Positions 11,134 to 23,783 of a stretch of DNA of 64,000 nucleotides are shown piece by piece. This stretch comes from Ipomoea triloba. Lineage: Eukaryota; Streptophyta; Magnoliopsida; Solanales; Convolvulaceae. The notes under the pieces are model-generated. The model ran no database searches. It worked only from the letters and a program-made list of their open reading frames with translations, and was not told where the DNA came from. The stretch covers positions 24,917,879 to 24,981,878 of the forward strand of contig NC_044916.1 of NCBI RefSeq assembly GCF_003576645.1, given 5' to 3'. The translations under genes and the position numbers were made by a program. Numbering within the stretch: the stretch's first letter is position 1; each line of letters begins with the position of its first letter.

Positions 11134-11434
11134 GGGTGTGTTTGGTTGGGGTTTAGGCATAAGAAATGGGTATAATAGTGATTGTTAGTGTTTGGTTGAT
11201 AGGTTTTATAAATGCTACTATGGGTTTGGAATATCCCATTAATGACAAAACTCATACCCTTTTTAAATAAGAGTTTCATCTCCCTTCCTCATTTCTTTCC
11301 CAATGATAATCATTCTCATTCGACCATAATACCAAACATGTAAAATATTTTCACCAAAACCCATTACCATTACCAAGTATTTGATACCCATTCCGATTCC
11401 GATTTCGATTCCCACGTGCGAACCAAACCCACCC
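11134..11434. mobile_element. Tourist-like (PIF/Harbinger) MITE, family A
   Basis: The 301-bp element begins GGGTGTGTTTGGTTGG and ends CAAACCCACCC. It is flanked by the 3-bp duplication TAA (11131-11133 and 11435-11437). It is clearly homologous over its whole length to 35757-36056. There is no coding sequence. Confidence 0.8.
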
Positions 11435-11895
11435 TAAATTTAACAGAGGAATGGACAACCTCCAAGCTAAGGTATATATGCTGCATTGAATGTAGCTAGC
11501 CAACTTGCATGAGTATTCCCCGAATGTCACTCCACTATACCCCATGGCAACTCGAGGTTGAGTTATTTTCGATCAACAATGGTAGAGTGGTATGGGCAAA
11601 ATGAAGAAATCATCATTATTCAAGTTTCTAAATTTCTAAAAGCCACAACAATTAAGAAAGATGTACATTGCATGTCTAATCTTTTTTTTTTTTTTTTGGG
11701 TGAATTTTTTATAGAGACGCATCCTTTCATGCATGGGACTAACGCATCTGCTCAATCATTTTCTTTAGTCACCTTTTCGTTCAATTATTCTTTTATAAAT
11801 GATACTTCACCAATTCATAATCTCTAAAGGGACATTCATATTAGAGATATCGATCAATACTTTTACTCTCTCAATTATTATCGTAATATAACTAA

Positions 11896-12045
11896 GGGTG
11901 TGTTTGGTTGACAGGTTTAGCTATCAGGAATGGGTATCAAAGTCATTGTTGTTGTTTGGTTGACAGGTTTTTAGAACACTACTATGCGTTTTGATTACCC
12001 CATTAATTGCAAAATCCATTCCCTAAACCCAAAAAAACTTATTAA
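11896..12045. mobile_element. Truncated Tourist-like MITE, family A
   Basis: It starts GGGTGTGTTTGGTTGACAGG after TAA and follows the family A consensus for about 140 bp, then stops before the SINE at 12061. The right terminus is missing. Confidence 0.65.
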
Positions 12046-12060
12046 GAATTTAACATTTTC

Positions 12061-12227
12061 TTTTTTTTTTTTTCCGGTATGGGCATGTCAGTTGGTCGTA
12101 GGGGTGAAGTTTGGGAAGAAAGATCAGGGATTGAGTCTCACCTGCGGCAGTGCGACAACAAACTCTCAAAGTGAGGTGGGCTCCTTGTGCGCAGTTTGGG
12201 GTGTGAGGGCCCTTAGGTTGTAGAGGA
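12061..12227 (-). mobile_element. SINE-like retroposon with TSD
   Basis: It is flanked by an approximately 14-bp target duplication GAATTTAACATTTT (12046-12060 and 12228-12241). A T-run at its left edge suggests a poly(A) tail on the minus strand. The paralogous DNA near 1545-1575 has a single related copy of the target and no insert, so insertion followed the duplication. Confidence 0.65.
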
Positions 12228-12273
12228 GAATTTAACATTTTTGAAACGGAAAACAAGTACAGGAAATTACTTA

Positions 12274-12592
12274 GGCCCTGTTTGGTAAATGGCTATTAAC
12301 TAATGTTGTTAGTTAATTGGGTTAGAATGTATGATTAATTGATAATATTAATTAGTTGATTGTAGAAAAGTGTTTGGTAAATTAGCTGATAGCTGTTTGG
12401 TATAATTTCTTTTTTCTCAAAAGGCTAGCTAATTGAAAAGGTTGCTTTGAGTAGCCTTTTGAAATTTAGTATTTTGGAGTTACAAAAAACTTATTAACCA
12501 AACTCTTATATTGATTTTTTAACCAAATCAAACAACTAATAATGATCAAATAGGCCAAAATTGACTTGGCTAATTATTTACCAAACAGGGCC
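12274..12592. mobile_element. Tourist-like MITE, family B, with visible empty site
   Basis: Terminal inverted repeats GGCCCTGTTTGGTAAAT (12274-12290) and ATTTACCAAACAGGGCC (12576-12592) match exactly. TTA is duplicated on both sides (12271-12273, 12593-12595). The paralogous site in unit 1 reads ATTACTTAATATTT with a single TTA (about 1597-1610). It is non-coding and typical of PIF/Harbinger MITEs. Confidence 0.9.
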
Positions 12593-12683
12593 TTAATATT
12601 TCAATATTAATTTCTTAAACTTTTTTTAATAATAATTATTGATATATTGAAATGTATTTGGATAAAGTGCTCTTGAACTCTAG

Positions 12684-14125
12684 CTAATTTTCAATCTCCT
12701 TGATATAGGCTGCGGTTTCAGAGCGAAAGCTTTGTTGAACTTCAAGTGCAAGATCCTCCACACTAAGTTGACATTCCAGCCCAATCTGTGTAACATGTCA
12801 GCATATCAACAATGTCATGCAATTGATTAATTAATTAAAATCAATTTTATGGTTGAATAGGGAAGCAAAGTACATATATTGCAGAATATATCTTATTGTT
12901 ATAAATCTTTTAGGTGGTTTATTCACATAACATTATAATTAAGCAGCAAATGAGCTTCTTGGAAGGGTAAGGCTGATGATTTTTAGGCACACTCAAAAGG
13001 TCTAATTGTCAAGTAACTAAAACACCTTGATTTATTAGCAATCATTTTACAGTTGTGTGGATCATGGTGCAAAAACGTAAAAAGTACATTATCCTAACCC
13101 ATCAAATACATTATTCTAACACTTTTGGTTAACAATAATTTTTAATAAGCACGACTTAAACTATTCTCAAATTGGTTAAAAAGTTGGTGGGAGGAAATAT
13201 TACCTACTATCACGTCATCTTTTATCGACCAAAAAAGTTGGCCACTAAGAGAGAAAATTCCAGTAGTGAATTAAGATAAATTGTATGAAGCGTTTACCAT
13301 GAGGCATGGTGTTAGAATTGACCCTTTAGACCTTTCCCAAAAATTCTCTCTCCCAACAATTCCAAATCTTAATTGCATTGCTTTTTGTTCTTATTGGAAC
13401 TCGAACGCGTGACTTGGCTATGAAGCAATGTAATTACGTACGTACCTTAACAACAAAAGAGTAAAGAACAGTGTCCTCCATGCTGCTGATGTTCAAGTGA
13501 AGGATCTCAAAGGAAAGCCTCTCCAAGACGGTGATTATCCTGACAATCTGCCCAGGAATTCGCCGAGAAACCGTCCTTAAAATGACGTTGGTGCCGGAAA
13601 TCCTTGCCTCAACGTCGGCCACCGGAGAGTTGCAGCAGGCTCCCACCTCTTTGAAGCTATTCAAATTATTATTATTGAGAAATAATGGAGTTTCGGGCAG
13701 CCTAGGGCTTGGGACGGGGCTAGGGCGTAAACTCTTCCTTCTTTTCTTGGCCTCCAGTGATTGTTCAACCTGGTGCAACTCCTTGATGAATTCAACCACT
13801 CCCCCTATTATGGATGCTTGATCCCCCTACAACATGTCAATCAATCAATCAACAAAAGTTATAAATTCAAGGGGAAAATATCCGTATATTTATATTAAGG
13901 TCATAAGTATGTTATATATCAGTTTGATTAGACCGAATAACTAGAAATACAATTGTTAGTCAATCATGCTTTATGCCTAATATATTGATACTAACAGTTA
14001 GATCAAAAAGAAAAGAGTAGATTGAATACCCGTTTGATATAAAAACAAGGGGTTAAGGAGCGGAGGATTTTGAGATGTTCGTTCATCTGTCTTCTACGGT
14101 TTCTCTCCACAGCGATATGAGACAT
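12684..14125 (-). CDS. MUTE: bHLH transcription factor MUTE, copy 2
   Basis: This is a second intact MUTE gene, with the stomatal-lineage role and partners given for copy 1. Exons are 14030-14125, 13446-13826 and 12684-12785, the same lengths as in copy 1, with the same GT-AG phases, giving 192 residues. The bHLH exon encodes the identical 32 residues. Differences seen in the protein are few: S66R after the bHLH, E170D, S183T, T184A, F186Y and M190I near the C terminus. The key bHLH residues and the ACT-like domain are unchanged. Intron 2 is longer (660 against 284 bp) and carries a foldback-repeat fragment near 13060. Its upstream region lacks the gypsy remnant and CACTA element found upstream of copy 1, so the two genes probably differ in regulation. 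Confidence 0.95.
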
Positions 14126-14206
14126 CTTAGCTTAGCTTAGGTTGCAGATTGATTCAGTTCCTGCCCTTTGACAAGGTTGACAAAATGGTCCTAAAAGAGT
14201 TGTCTA

Positions 14207-14212
14207 TTTATA
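14207..14212 (-). promoter_or_regulatory. TATA box of MUTE copy 2
   Basis: TATAAA on the minus strand, 82 bp upstream of the ATG, inside about 400 bp of upstream DNA conserved with copy 1. Confidence 0.6.
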
Positions 14213-14821
14213 GAAAGATGGAATGTGTGTGGTGGGTAGGGGAAAGCCCTAGCTTGCTAGCTAAAAGCATAGTATCTGATCTGGTGTACTGTTATTTAAT
14301 GCCTGCTGTTACTGCTCTCCCGTGAAACTGTTAATTGTTGATTTTACTATACTCACAATTCACAAACCGATATATATGCATCTTCTCTCTCTCTCAAGTC
14401 TCAACAATAACTACCATGCATGTGTTACATTCTCATGCTTATTACCCTACAACAATAATGTTGTATGTGTGAGATAAAAGATACGAGGGTAATCTCGGTA
14501 TTTGTCATACGTTTTACCTACTGACTTTGTTATAATGTAGTATTAGTCAATACCGCCCTACTAGGACTTCAACTCATGACCTCCTATTTGGGAGTGCCAT
14601 TAGCTACAAAGTCATTGACAAAGTTGAAAATGTTGAAAACAAAAAAAAAAAAAGGTTTTTTGTTCAATTTAGCAATTTTTTCTTTGAGGCGGATCAGAGT
14701 CAGGCTTTTTGGAGAATACAAATTAAATGAAATTTTGAGGAATAGAAAAAATAGTTTATTTATTAAAAAAAAAAAAGAGAGTAGAAAACTGGAGTTGGGA
14801 AAATAGAAAAAGCTTACCAAA

Positions 14822-14824
<3 letters not shown>

Positions 14825-14870
<46 letters not shown>
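14825..14870. repeat. (TA)n microsatellite
   Basis: Uninterrupted alternating TA of about 45 bp at the distal end of the conserved MUTE upstream region. Confidence 0.95.
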
Positions 14871-14874
<4 letters not shown>

Positions 14875-14919
14875 GATAGGAGAAATTTGCAATTATTATC
14901 TAAGAGTGTGTATGGAATA

Positions 14920-17587
14920 AACCCCACATGACAAGTAAATTATAGTTGTAAGCTAAGGCTCTATATATACACTATAAGTTCGAATAGAGCACATTTTTTT
15001 CAAAAGTTGAACTGGTTAACTTCAACTCATGGAACATGGTTGATATCTAACTCAAGAAGCACTAATGTTCCATTATGAAATGCATAAACGAGGAAGGATC
15101 TGTAAACATTTGATATCGTTAAATCTATGGTTTAACGTAAAAATAGTGAAAGTAATGTTTGACATACAAAACGCAAATGTGTATTTCACAAAATTTTAAT
15201 AAAAGTAATACGGTTGATGTATGTTTAAATACTTCATGAAATATTTTATCGATGAGGCCGACTAATTTTGGAAAAAATATATTTTGAAATTTTTACTAGA
15301 AAAACATTTTTCGATTCTTATATGAAAGATCATAAATAAAAAGTACATTATTTGAGTACTGAAAGTACATTATTTTATATATACTATCAAATAATGTGGC
15401 ACCTCTTGCTGCTCTCTCAAATGGGAGATTACAAGTTCGAACCCAATGGAGGTATTGGCTCTTTGTGCTTTAATAGGTTGATAAAGTATGTATGGACGAC
15501 ATATACTATAGTGTAATAGAGTCTGTATTATTCAAAAATTGCACCATCAGTAAACAAAAAAAATACTCCGTATTTTTAGTACATAAAAAAGGAATAAGGT
15601 CCAAATTGACCACTGAATGTAACTTGAAAGTGTAATTAGGCCACTAAATACCACCATGTTACAAAAATTACGCTAATCGGCGCCCGGCCGGATGGGCGGT
15701 TGGTTTTTTTTTTTTTTTTTTAAATTTTTTATAAGTAATTTTAAATCTTAAACATTTAAACTATTATTAACTAATACTCTAATAGTCTAAAAAGCAATAA
15801 CTTAATAAAATAATAAGTACGTAGTAATAAGTAATAACTAAATTAAACTAATAAGTAATACACTAATAATTAATACGGAGTAAATAATAACTAATAACTT
15901 TTTTTTTGAAAACAATAACTAATAACTTAGTAAGTAATAACTATTAACTTATTAAGTATTAACTATTTAACTATTAAAGCATAAAGATTTAAAATATTAA
16001 ACACTTTACATTTATTAACACTTTAAATATTTTTAATTTTTTAAAAAACTAAAAAATAAAAAATAAAAATCAAACGTCTAGCGATTTTTTCAACATTTTT
16101 AAATGTACAAAATATAATCAATTTCACCTGGTTAATAACACTCTATTACCTGCTTACGTGCATGGTGACTGGTGAGTCAAAAAAATTTTAATAAAAAACT
16201 TTAAAAACAAAACTGACAGGGTGGCCGGCCACCCCCTTCCCCCGCCGTCTCTAGCTAGTTGGAGAAGAAGAGATCTCTCTACATCTTTTAACCAGACTTT
16301 TAACCAGAGATGAAGAACCTGTCATAGGTTACCAGAGACATAAAAGAGGGGGAATATCACCCATGCATTAAACTTTAATTTTATTTGTCCATGACTTTTT
16401 AATTGCCATTAAACTACTAAAAATTGGTTAAAGTAATAAATCAAATATCACCCATTTTAATAAAAAGTTTAGAAGTGTGAATTGAATATAAGAAAAAATT
16501 AAAAACCATTTTAAAGTTTGAAGATAATTTGAATTAAATGTATTCAAACCTTTAAAGTATATAAATATTTACAGAAATCTGAATGGAATTCCTCCCAAAA
16601 GGTTGTATAGTCAAATACATTAGGTTTTACTATTCATCTCTTTTCAATCGCATGAAAATTCTTACGTAATAATCACTTAAACCTGTCTTCTGTATTATAT
16701 ATCCAAGCATATGTACATAATGATCTGTTACTGTTTCAATGTTCTTATGTGTAATCTTTTGAACATTTGTAACAATTCTTCTCAATTTTTGCCCATTTTC
16801 CCTGCTAGAGTGATGAAGGCAAAAACAAAAACAAAAACAAAAGAAAAAGAAAGACGATGAATAAGAGATAATGGTAGAGATTGTGGTGATGACCGGAACT
16901 GAAGCAGTAATGGGAAGAGAGAGAAGATAGATGTGAAGAAATTAAATATTTTAATGGTACAGGTAGGTATATGTGTGCATTTTATGAGATTGGATACACA
17001 TTCAATTTGGGTTATGGCAGTTTGAGAATGACAACTAACTCTGTGTTACGGTAAATATATATCGTGTATTCGGGGTCCACCTTGTACCTTACAAGGTGGA
17101 CCCTGATGTGTTATGGTAAATTATAGTGTTTTCATACACTTTGTAAGTTAGACATTAATTTAAATTTATTTTTAATATATTGTATATTCATCATCATTAG
17201 TGAATTACGTGTTTATTTTTAATAGGTTTGATATATATAGAGTTCCGGTGCGAACTATGCTTCCCTTACGAACGGAAGGAATGCACCACATACAACTACT
17301 TCAGCTCCGCGATTATTAAGCAAATGCACAACAAATACTACATTAATGCACTGCATCCTTGTAGTGCATTCTTTCACAAGTTCATAAGTTCGGATGGGAA
17401 GGCTAATTCTTATTTGTTGAATGCAAATGATTAATGATGGGAAATTAAATAATTAATGTAAAATATATTCACCTCATATGTTTAAAATACCCCACTTAGG
17501 AAGGGGACATCGGCATAAGAGGCACCGGGGCGAAGAATTGTTCTAAAATCGATATGTGTATATAGTGTTCATTTTAATTATGCAAAA
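14920..17587. other. AT-rich intergenic DNA of unit 2 with repeat debris
   Basis: No gene seen. It contains a foldback-family fragment (15340-15400), a SINE-like B-box segment near 15420-15540, an AT-rich stretch (15590-16250) bracketed by GGCCGG-rich words that may be an eroded element, and a short perfect hairpin GGGTCCACCTTG/CAAGGTGGACCC at about 17071-17103. Confidence 0.5.
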
Positions 17588-18026
17588 ACTTGTGTGTGAC
17601 CGTCTCACCATGAGACGGGTCAGGTCGGGTCGGGTCAATATGCAACTGTAACACTTATATGCACAAATGTCATACTTATATACTCAAATGTAATACTAAT
17701 CAGGAATAAAATTTTTGTTACTTATAAGGGAAATGTAATACTTTTAAGGAAAATACAATACTTTTACATTTCAATTTAAAAGTATTACTTTTTTCTCAAA
17801 AGTATTATATTTGCTCTTATAAGTAAGGGGCACTTGTCAACATTACTTATTATGAAAAATGTATTAATTTTTCTATTATAAGTAACAAAAATTGTATTCT
17901 TGATTAGTGTTGTATTTGAGCATATAAGTATGATATTTGCACATATAAGTATGACATTTGCATGGTGATTTGACCCGACCCGACCCGTCTCACGAATAAG
18001 GATCCGTGAGACGGTCTTACACAAGT
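17588..18026. mobile_element. MITE with GACCGTCTCA inverted ends
   Basis: The left arm begins ACTTGTGTGTGACCGTCTCA and the right arm ends with an inverted, slightly diverged copy near 18026. Both arms carry GGGTCGGGTC-type words, and the interior is AT-rich and non-coding. It resembles widespread plant MITEs with GAGACGGTC ends. No clear target duplication could be fixed. Confidence 0.6.
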
Positions 18027-18218
18027 GTGACCCTTTTAATTAATGTCCCTTAGCTTCATATCATGTATGTTTATTTAATCTTATAATCGAAACAAATAAA
18101 GTCAATAGGAAAGCATAGTGTTATGCTATTTGGTATATTTGGCTGTCAATTAAGTCATAATGAATACAGGAACCTAACGCCTACCACAGCATTGAATACT
18201 ATAATGTCAAACTGCATG

Positions 18219-18699
18219 AAGATATATTTCAGTCACATCTTGCCTCTGATTCAGTGCCAAACCCAGTACAACTCACATATCATACTAACTATCAACAAAT
18301 GTAAGAGTCAGTATAGATACCTCAACCAGGTAAGTAAATGCAGCAAACATATGCAGGATCAAATCATGCGGCAAAGATGATGACCAGTGACCACAAATGG
18401 AGAAGTAAATCATGTCATGCCAATATCATCATCATCCTGAAACAGAATACAGTAGTTTCAACCACTTGTTAGGATAAAATTAAACACTTACCATGCCAAA
18501 AATATAGTTCATAGTAGGGGTGGGATAGGTCAGGCCCCTTGTAGGGGCCTATGTCCGGGCCTAATTAAAGCCTAGTTAGGCCTAGCTCGTTTTGTATAAA
18601 GGCCAAGCGTGAGCCAATTTCAAAAGTCTATTTAACTAAATAGGCCAGACCCATATATACCACTAATACCAAGCTCGGTCTTCACGCTTACAGGCCTGA

Positions 18700-18744
<45 letters not shown>

Positions 18745-19995
18745 TTATAGCTAATATATTTTTTTATATTTACAATACAATCTCAAGTATATATAATTAT
18801 CAAACTCTAACCCTCCTCCTCCAAAATATCATTCTAAATTATGATTCAACTATAAATATTATTGCTGCTAATCCTGCTGTATGTATTCTTATTGTTTAAT
18901 TTTTTTATTAACGGTTCTTACTGTCATAATATTTAATGAAATATCGCAACTTAATTATATGAGTTGATTGTTTATTATTTATGATATTATATAGAATAAC
19001 AAATAATGATACAATTGGACTTAGGTATTTTATGTAAATTTTTTACATGTATACTTTAAAAGGCTTAAAAATGGAGGCCTTAAATAGGCTCTGATACACA
19101 TGATTTTATACCTTTATTTGCCCCACGATTCAGGAGTTTTGTTGCTTATTTTCTTTACCTTGATACATTTAAGGCGCGTTTGTGCGTTACATTTGATCAA
19201 TTTTAGTTTATTCACAAATGAGGAGCAAAGGAAGGATTTTCGATCATCTTGGACTAGTTTTCGAGGCACAAGGAATCTACCCCGGGACGGAAAGGAGCAA
19301 CGGAGCATGATGAGTGTAGTTTTCGCGGTGGATCGAAAGAAATAGGTGTTAAAACAGAAAGATTTCTGAGTATCGTTCTCAAAGGATGGCAATGAGGGAA
19401 TTCGAGCGGTAAGGGGATTAAGCACAAGAGTGTTTAGTGTTTGAAAGCTAACCCAAACATAGTAAGAAAGGTGCATGAAACATAATGAAAACAAGGAACA
19501 AACGTTGGAAACAATCAATTGGAAAGGAGGATTTGGATCTTACAACTCATATAGGTATCCTTGATTTCCTAAGATATTAGGTTATAGCAACACTTAGATA
19601 ACAAAAATGAGACAAGGTCACCAACACCACCGCCACTCTCGTGGTCAATGGACTCACTTCTTAGACCGTAATGTCATCCTTGTGATCATTAGGCTAGAAG
19701 GGGCATTTTGACAAACATGTTATGTGCCTCTTGCCTTTCCTCTCCCTTTTCTCAAAGGTAAAAGGGAGAGGGAAATGTGCTAGGCTAGGCTAAGGAGTAA
19801 CTCTACTCTCGTAGATGAGACTCCTTCTCCAAACACCTCTCATATAGGTTGATCACCCCTACACAAGAGTCAAAGTGGATCACCACTCACACAATCAAAC
19901 TCATAATCAAGCAATTGCAAAACCTAATTGATCAATTCAAAACTCAAGAACATCCATACAACATTGCTCAATCCAAATCCACAAAGATCTATCTA
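18219..19995. repeat. First copy of a 1777-bp direct repeat ending at a single N
   Basis: This block recurs at an exact offset of 1778 bp (19997 onward), and no difference was noticed. The copies meet at one N (19996). The first copy stops inside the repeat array that the second copy continues. It looks like the end of one contig and the start of the next, placed side by side. Confidence 0.85.
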
Positions 19996-20477
19996 NAAGA
20001 TATATTTCAGTCACATCTTGCCTCTGATTCAGTGCCAAACCCAGTACAACTCACATATCATACTAACTATCAACAAATGTAAGAGTCAGTATAGATACCT
20101 CAACCAGGTAAGTAAATGCAGCAAACATATGCAGGATCAAATCATGCGGCAAAGATGATGACCAGTGACCACAAATGGAGAAGTAAATCATGTCATGCCA
20201 ATATCATCATCATCCTGAAACAGAATACAGTAGTTTCAACCACTTGTTAGGATAAAATTAAACACTTACCATGCCAAAAATATAGTTCATAGTAGGGGTG
20301 GGATAGGTCAGGCCCCTTGTAGGGGCCTATGTCCGGGCCTAATTAAAGCCTAGTTAGGCCTAGCTCGTTTTGTATAAAGGCCAAGCGTGAGCCAATTTCA
20401 AAAGTCTATTTAACTAAATAGGCCAGACCCATATATACCACTAATACCAAGCTCGGTCTTCACGCTTACAGGCCTGA

Positions 20478-20522
<45 letters not shown>

Positions 20523-23500
20523 TTATAGCTAATATATTTTTTTATATTTACAATACAATCTCAAGTATATATAATTATCAAACTCTAACCCTCCTCCTCC
20601 AAAATATCATTCTAAATTATGATTCAACTATAAATATTATTGCTGCTAATCCTGCTGTATGTATTCTTATTGTTTAATTTTTTTATTAACGGTTCTTACT
20701 GTCATAATATTTAATGAAATATCGCAACTTAATTATATGAGTTGATTGTTTATTATTTATGATATTATATAGAATAACAAATAATGATACAATTGGACTT
20801 AGGTATTTTATGTAAATTTTTTACATGTATACTTTAAAAGGCTTAAAAATGGAGGCCTTAAATAGGCTCTGATACACATGATTTTATACCTTTATTTGCC
20901 CCACGATTCAGGAGTTTTGTTGCTTATTTTCTTTACCTTGATACATTTAAGGCGCGTTTGTGCGTTACATTTGATCAATTTTAGTTTATTCACAAATGAG
21001 GAGCAAAGGAAGGATTTTCGATCATCTTGGACTAGTTTTCGAGGCACAAGGAATCTACCCCGGGACGGAAAGGAGCAACGGAGCATGATGAGTGTAGTTT
21101 TCGCGGTGGATCGAAAGAAATAGGTGTTAAAACAGAAAGATTTCTGAGTATCGTTCTCAAAGGATGGCAATGAGGGAATTCGAGCGGTAAGGGGATTAAG
21201 CACAAGAGTGTTTAGTGTTTGAAAGCTAACCCAAACATAGTAAGAAAGGTGCATGAAACATAATGAAAACAAGGAACAAACGTTGGAAACAATCAATTGG
21301 AAAGGAGGATTTGGATCTTACAACTCATATAGGTATCCTTGATTTCCTAAGATATTAGGTTATAGCAACACTTAGATAACAAAAATGAGACAAGGTCACC
21401 AACACCACCGCCACTCTCGTGGTCAATGGACTCACTTCTTAGACCGTAATGTCATCCTTGTGATCATTAGGCTAGAAGGGGCATTTTGACAAACATGTTA
21501 TGTGCCTCTTGCCTTTCCTCTCCCTTTTCTCAAAGGTAAAAGGGAGAGGGAAATGTGCTAGGCTAGGCTAAGGAGTAACTCTACTCTCGTAGATGAGACT
21601 CCTTCTCCAAACACCTCTCATATAGGTTGATCACCCCTACACAAGAGTCAAAGTGGATCACCACTCACACAATCAAACTCATAATCAAGCAATTGCAAAA
21701 CCTAATTGATCAATTCAAAACTCAAGAACATCCATACAACATTGCTCAATCCAAATCCACAACTCAAGAACATCCATACAACATTGCTCAATCCAAATCC
21801 ACAAAGATCTATCATCCATACAACATTGCTCAATCCAAATCCACAAAGATCTATCTTCCATACAACATTGCTCAATCCAAATCCACAAAGATCTATCTAA
21901 CATACAACATTGCTCAATCCAAATCCACAAAGATCTATCTAATCTACAACATTGCTCAATCCAAATCCACAAAGATCTATCTAATCATACTTGGAATTGA
22001 AATAGCAAAAGGTAAAAGTAATGACAAGAAATTAAAAGGAAAACTTAGCTTGAAATTAAACCTTGAACTTGAAATTGAATGTTGATCACAAGCTTGCAAC
22101 AATGGAATTCTTCTCTAGTTCTAATCTAAGCCTAAGAATTGCAATGTGGAGTGAATTGGGGGAGACATCTCTAGGCTAATCCTAGAGAGAGAAATATTCT
22201 AAAGTGATCTAAAACTGAAGTGTGATGGATCCCCTGCAAAATGGCTCAATTCCCCTTTTAAATTTCGCCCAACAACTTAAATTTCCGCGATGGACGCACG
22301 CTGGACGCGCGTCCACGGTGTTTCTGCTGCACAGACTTCAACTTCAGAGAGCTGTTTGGTGGACGCGTGCTGGACGCGCGCGTCCACTGCGCGTCCATAG
22401 CAGACTTTTGCTCTGATTTCCAAACTTCTGCGGGCATAAAATTGGACGCCACCTTGGACGCGCGTCCAGAGCGCGTCCAAGGCCTATTTTGCCTTCCAAC
22501 TTCGGTTTGTGAATTCTTCTCCGAAACATTGCCATTTCCTGTCTTTAAACACTTCTTTTTACCTACAAAACAATTGGTAAAGTGTGGAACGGGTACTAAG
22601 ACAATATAAAGCATTTCAAGGTATTTTAAGACTAAACCATTCATAAAAGCCTTAATTTGTATACTAAACGATCTACAAACAACCTTATAAAAGTGGTATC
22701 TTTTGCACTTATCAGAGCACGAAAGGAGTCAAAAAAGGACCAGGAGGCCGCATAACAGCCAGCCTCACGGCCGTGATCCCCACCGCGGACAGTAGCTGGC
22801 CACGCCACATCACGGCCCTGTTCCCGGTCGTGATGTCGGCCGTGACCCGGCTGTTGTCCAGTATTTATTGCTCGCTTTTTCTATATTTTGGGGTTTCCGA
22901 GCCCTAGTTTAGTTTAGTGCAATTTCTCCCTTCTTTAGAGTTTTCCATAGCATAGAATACAGCAGATTTACATCATTGAATTCGGTTTCGAGCTTGGAAT
23001 CATCATTTGGATTGGAATTACTCTCAAGAATCGTTAGTAAAGTTTTCCCTTTTTATTCTTTAATCTTGCAGCTATGTTTTCCATCTTTAATTCTTGCTTT
23101 GCTGTGTGTACTTCAATCATGCGTGAGTAATTCGCTTATAGGTTTGGATTAGGGGTTCATTGTTAATCTTGATGTTCGATTTATGATTATTGCATAAAGG
23201 GATTGAATATTTTACCTAGAGTTTATGTTGATTTGGGGATTTGCTTTCTACTTGTTATTGATTGATGGCCACAATTAATTGCTAGTCTAGGAGAGGGATT
23301 CATTACAACGAAAGTTGAATGGAGACCTCGAGCCTTACCAATTTCAACCTAATTTTCCTACTATGAGAATAGGGGTAATTTTGGGGGCTTACAATGCTTA
23401 GGTGCTTAAGGTTATGATTGATGCATCACAACAGTGGGGCAATTGTAACCTAATTCTGTTTATTGATTACGAAAGTAGCTGAATTGAATTCTTTTGTGCA

Positions 23501-23783
23501 TTGCCCGTAGATCCCTAGGTTAATTATTCAGTCCCTAATTCTGAGATTGTTAGAACATCAAGGTTACAATCCCCCTAATCTGGCCCATGCCCTTATCATA
23601 CAGTTTACTCCTAGTCAATTGCTTTCTTTTAATTTACATCATTCAGTTTTAGTTGCTTGGATTCTAGTTGATTCACATACTCTAGTGCCTAGTACTTTTA
23701 GTTCATACAATTACGTGTCATAGCCCCAATCCTCAGCGGAACGACATTACACCCATATTTTCATTCATCATTATAATTCATCA
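19092..23783. mobile_element. Nested LTR-retrotransposon-derived insertion (possibly a solo LTR)
   Basis: It begins TGATACACATG and ends TTCATCA, with the 5-bp duplication GGCTC on both sides (19087-19091 and 23784-23788) inside the hAT element. No gag or pol is present. With the suspected assembly duplication removed it would be about 2.9 kb. It contains the CATACAACATTGCTCAATCC repeat array (21720-21990) and GC-rich GGACGCGCGTCC palindromes (22280-22480). The family could not be assigned. Confidence 0.6.
21720..21990. repeat. 42-bp tandem array of sliding windows
   Basis: About six units share CAACATTGCTCAATCCAAAT and are spaced 42 bp apart. Each unit ends a few bases further along the unique sequence (ACA, ATCA, ATCT, CTAA, CTAAT). 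The other copy of this region (19940-19995) has only one unit before the N. It resembles concatenated overlapping windows rather than an ordinary satellite. Confidence 0.85.

Noticed and set aside
19100..21296. Repeated 81- and 134-codon ORFs
   Set aside because: They occur in the LTR-like insertion and are duplicated only through the suspected contig overlap. They have no recognisable domain.
21720..21990. CRISPR-like regular array
   Set aside because: There are no unique spacers; units are contiguous sliding copies in a plant genome, probably an assembly product.
22222..22644. Overlapping ORFs on both strands rich in W, R and T
   Set aside because: They arise from GGACGCGCGTCC palindromes in non-coding LTR-type DNA, with no homology recognised.
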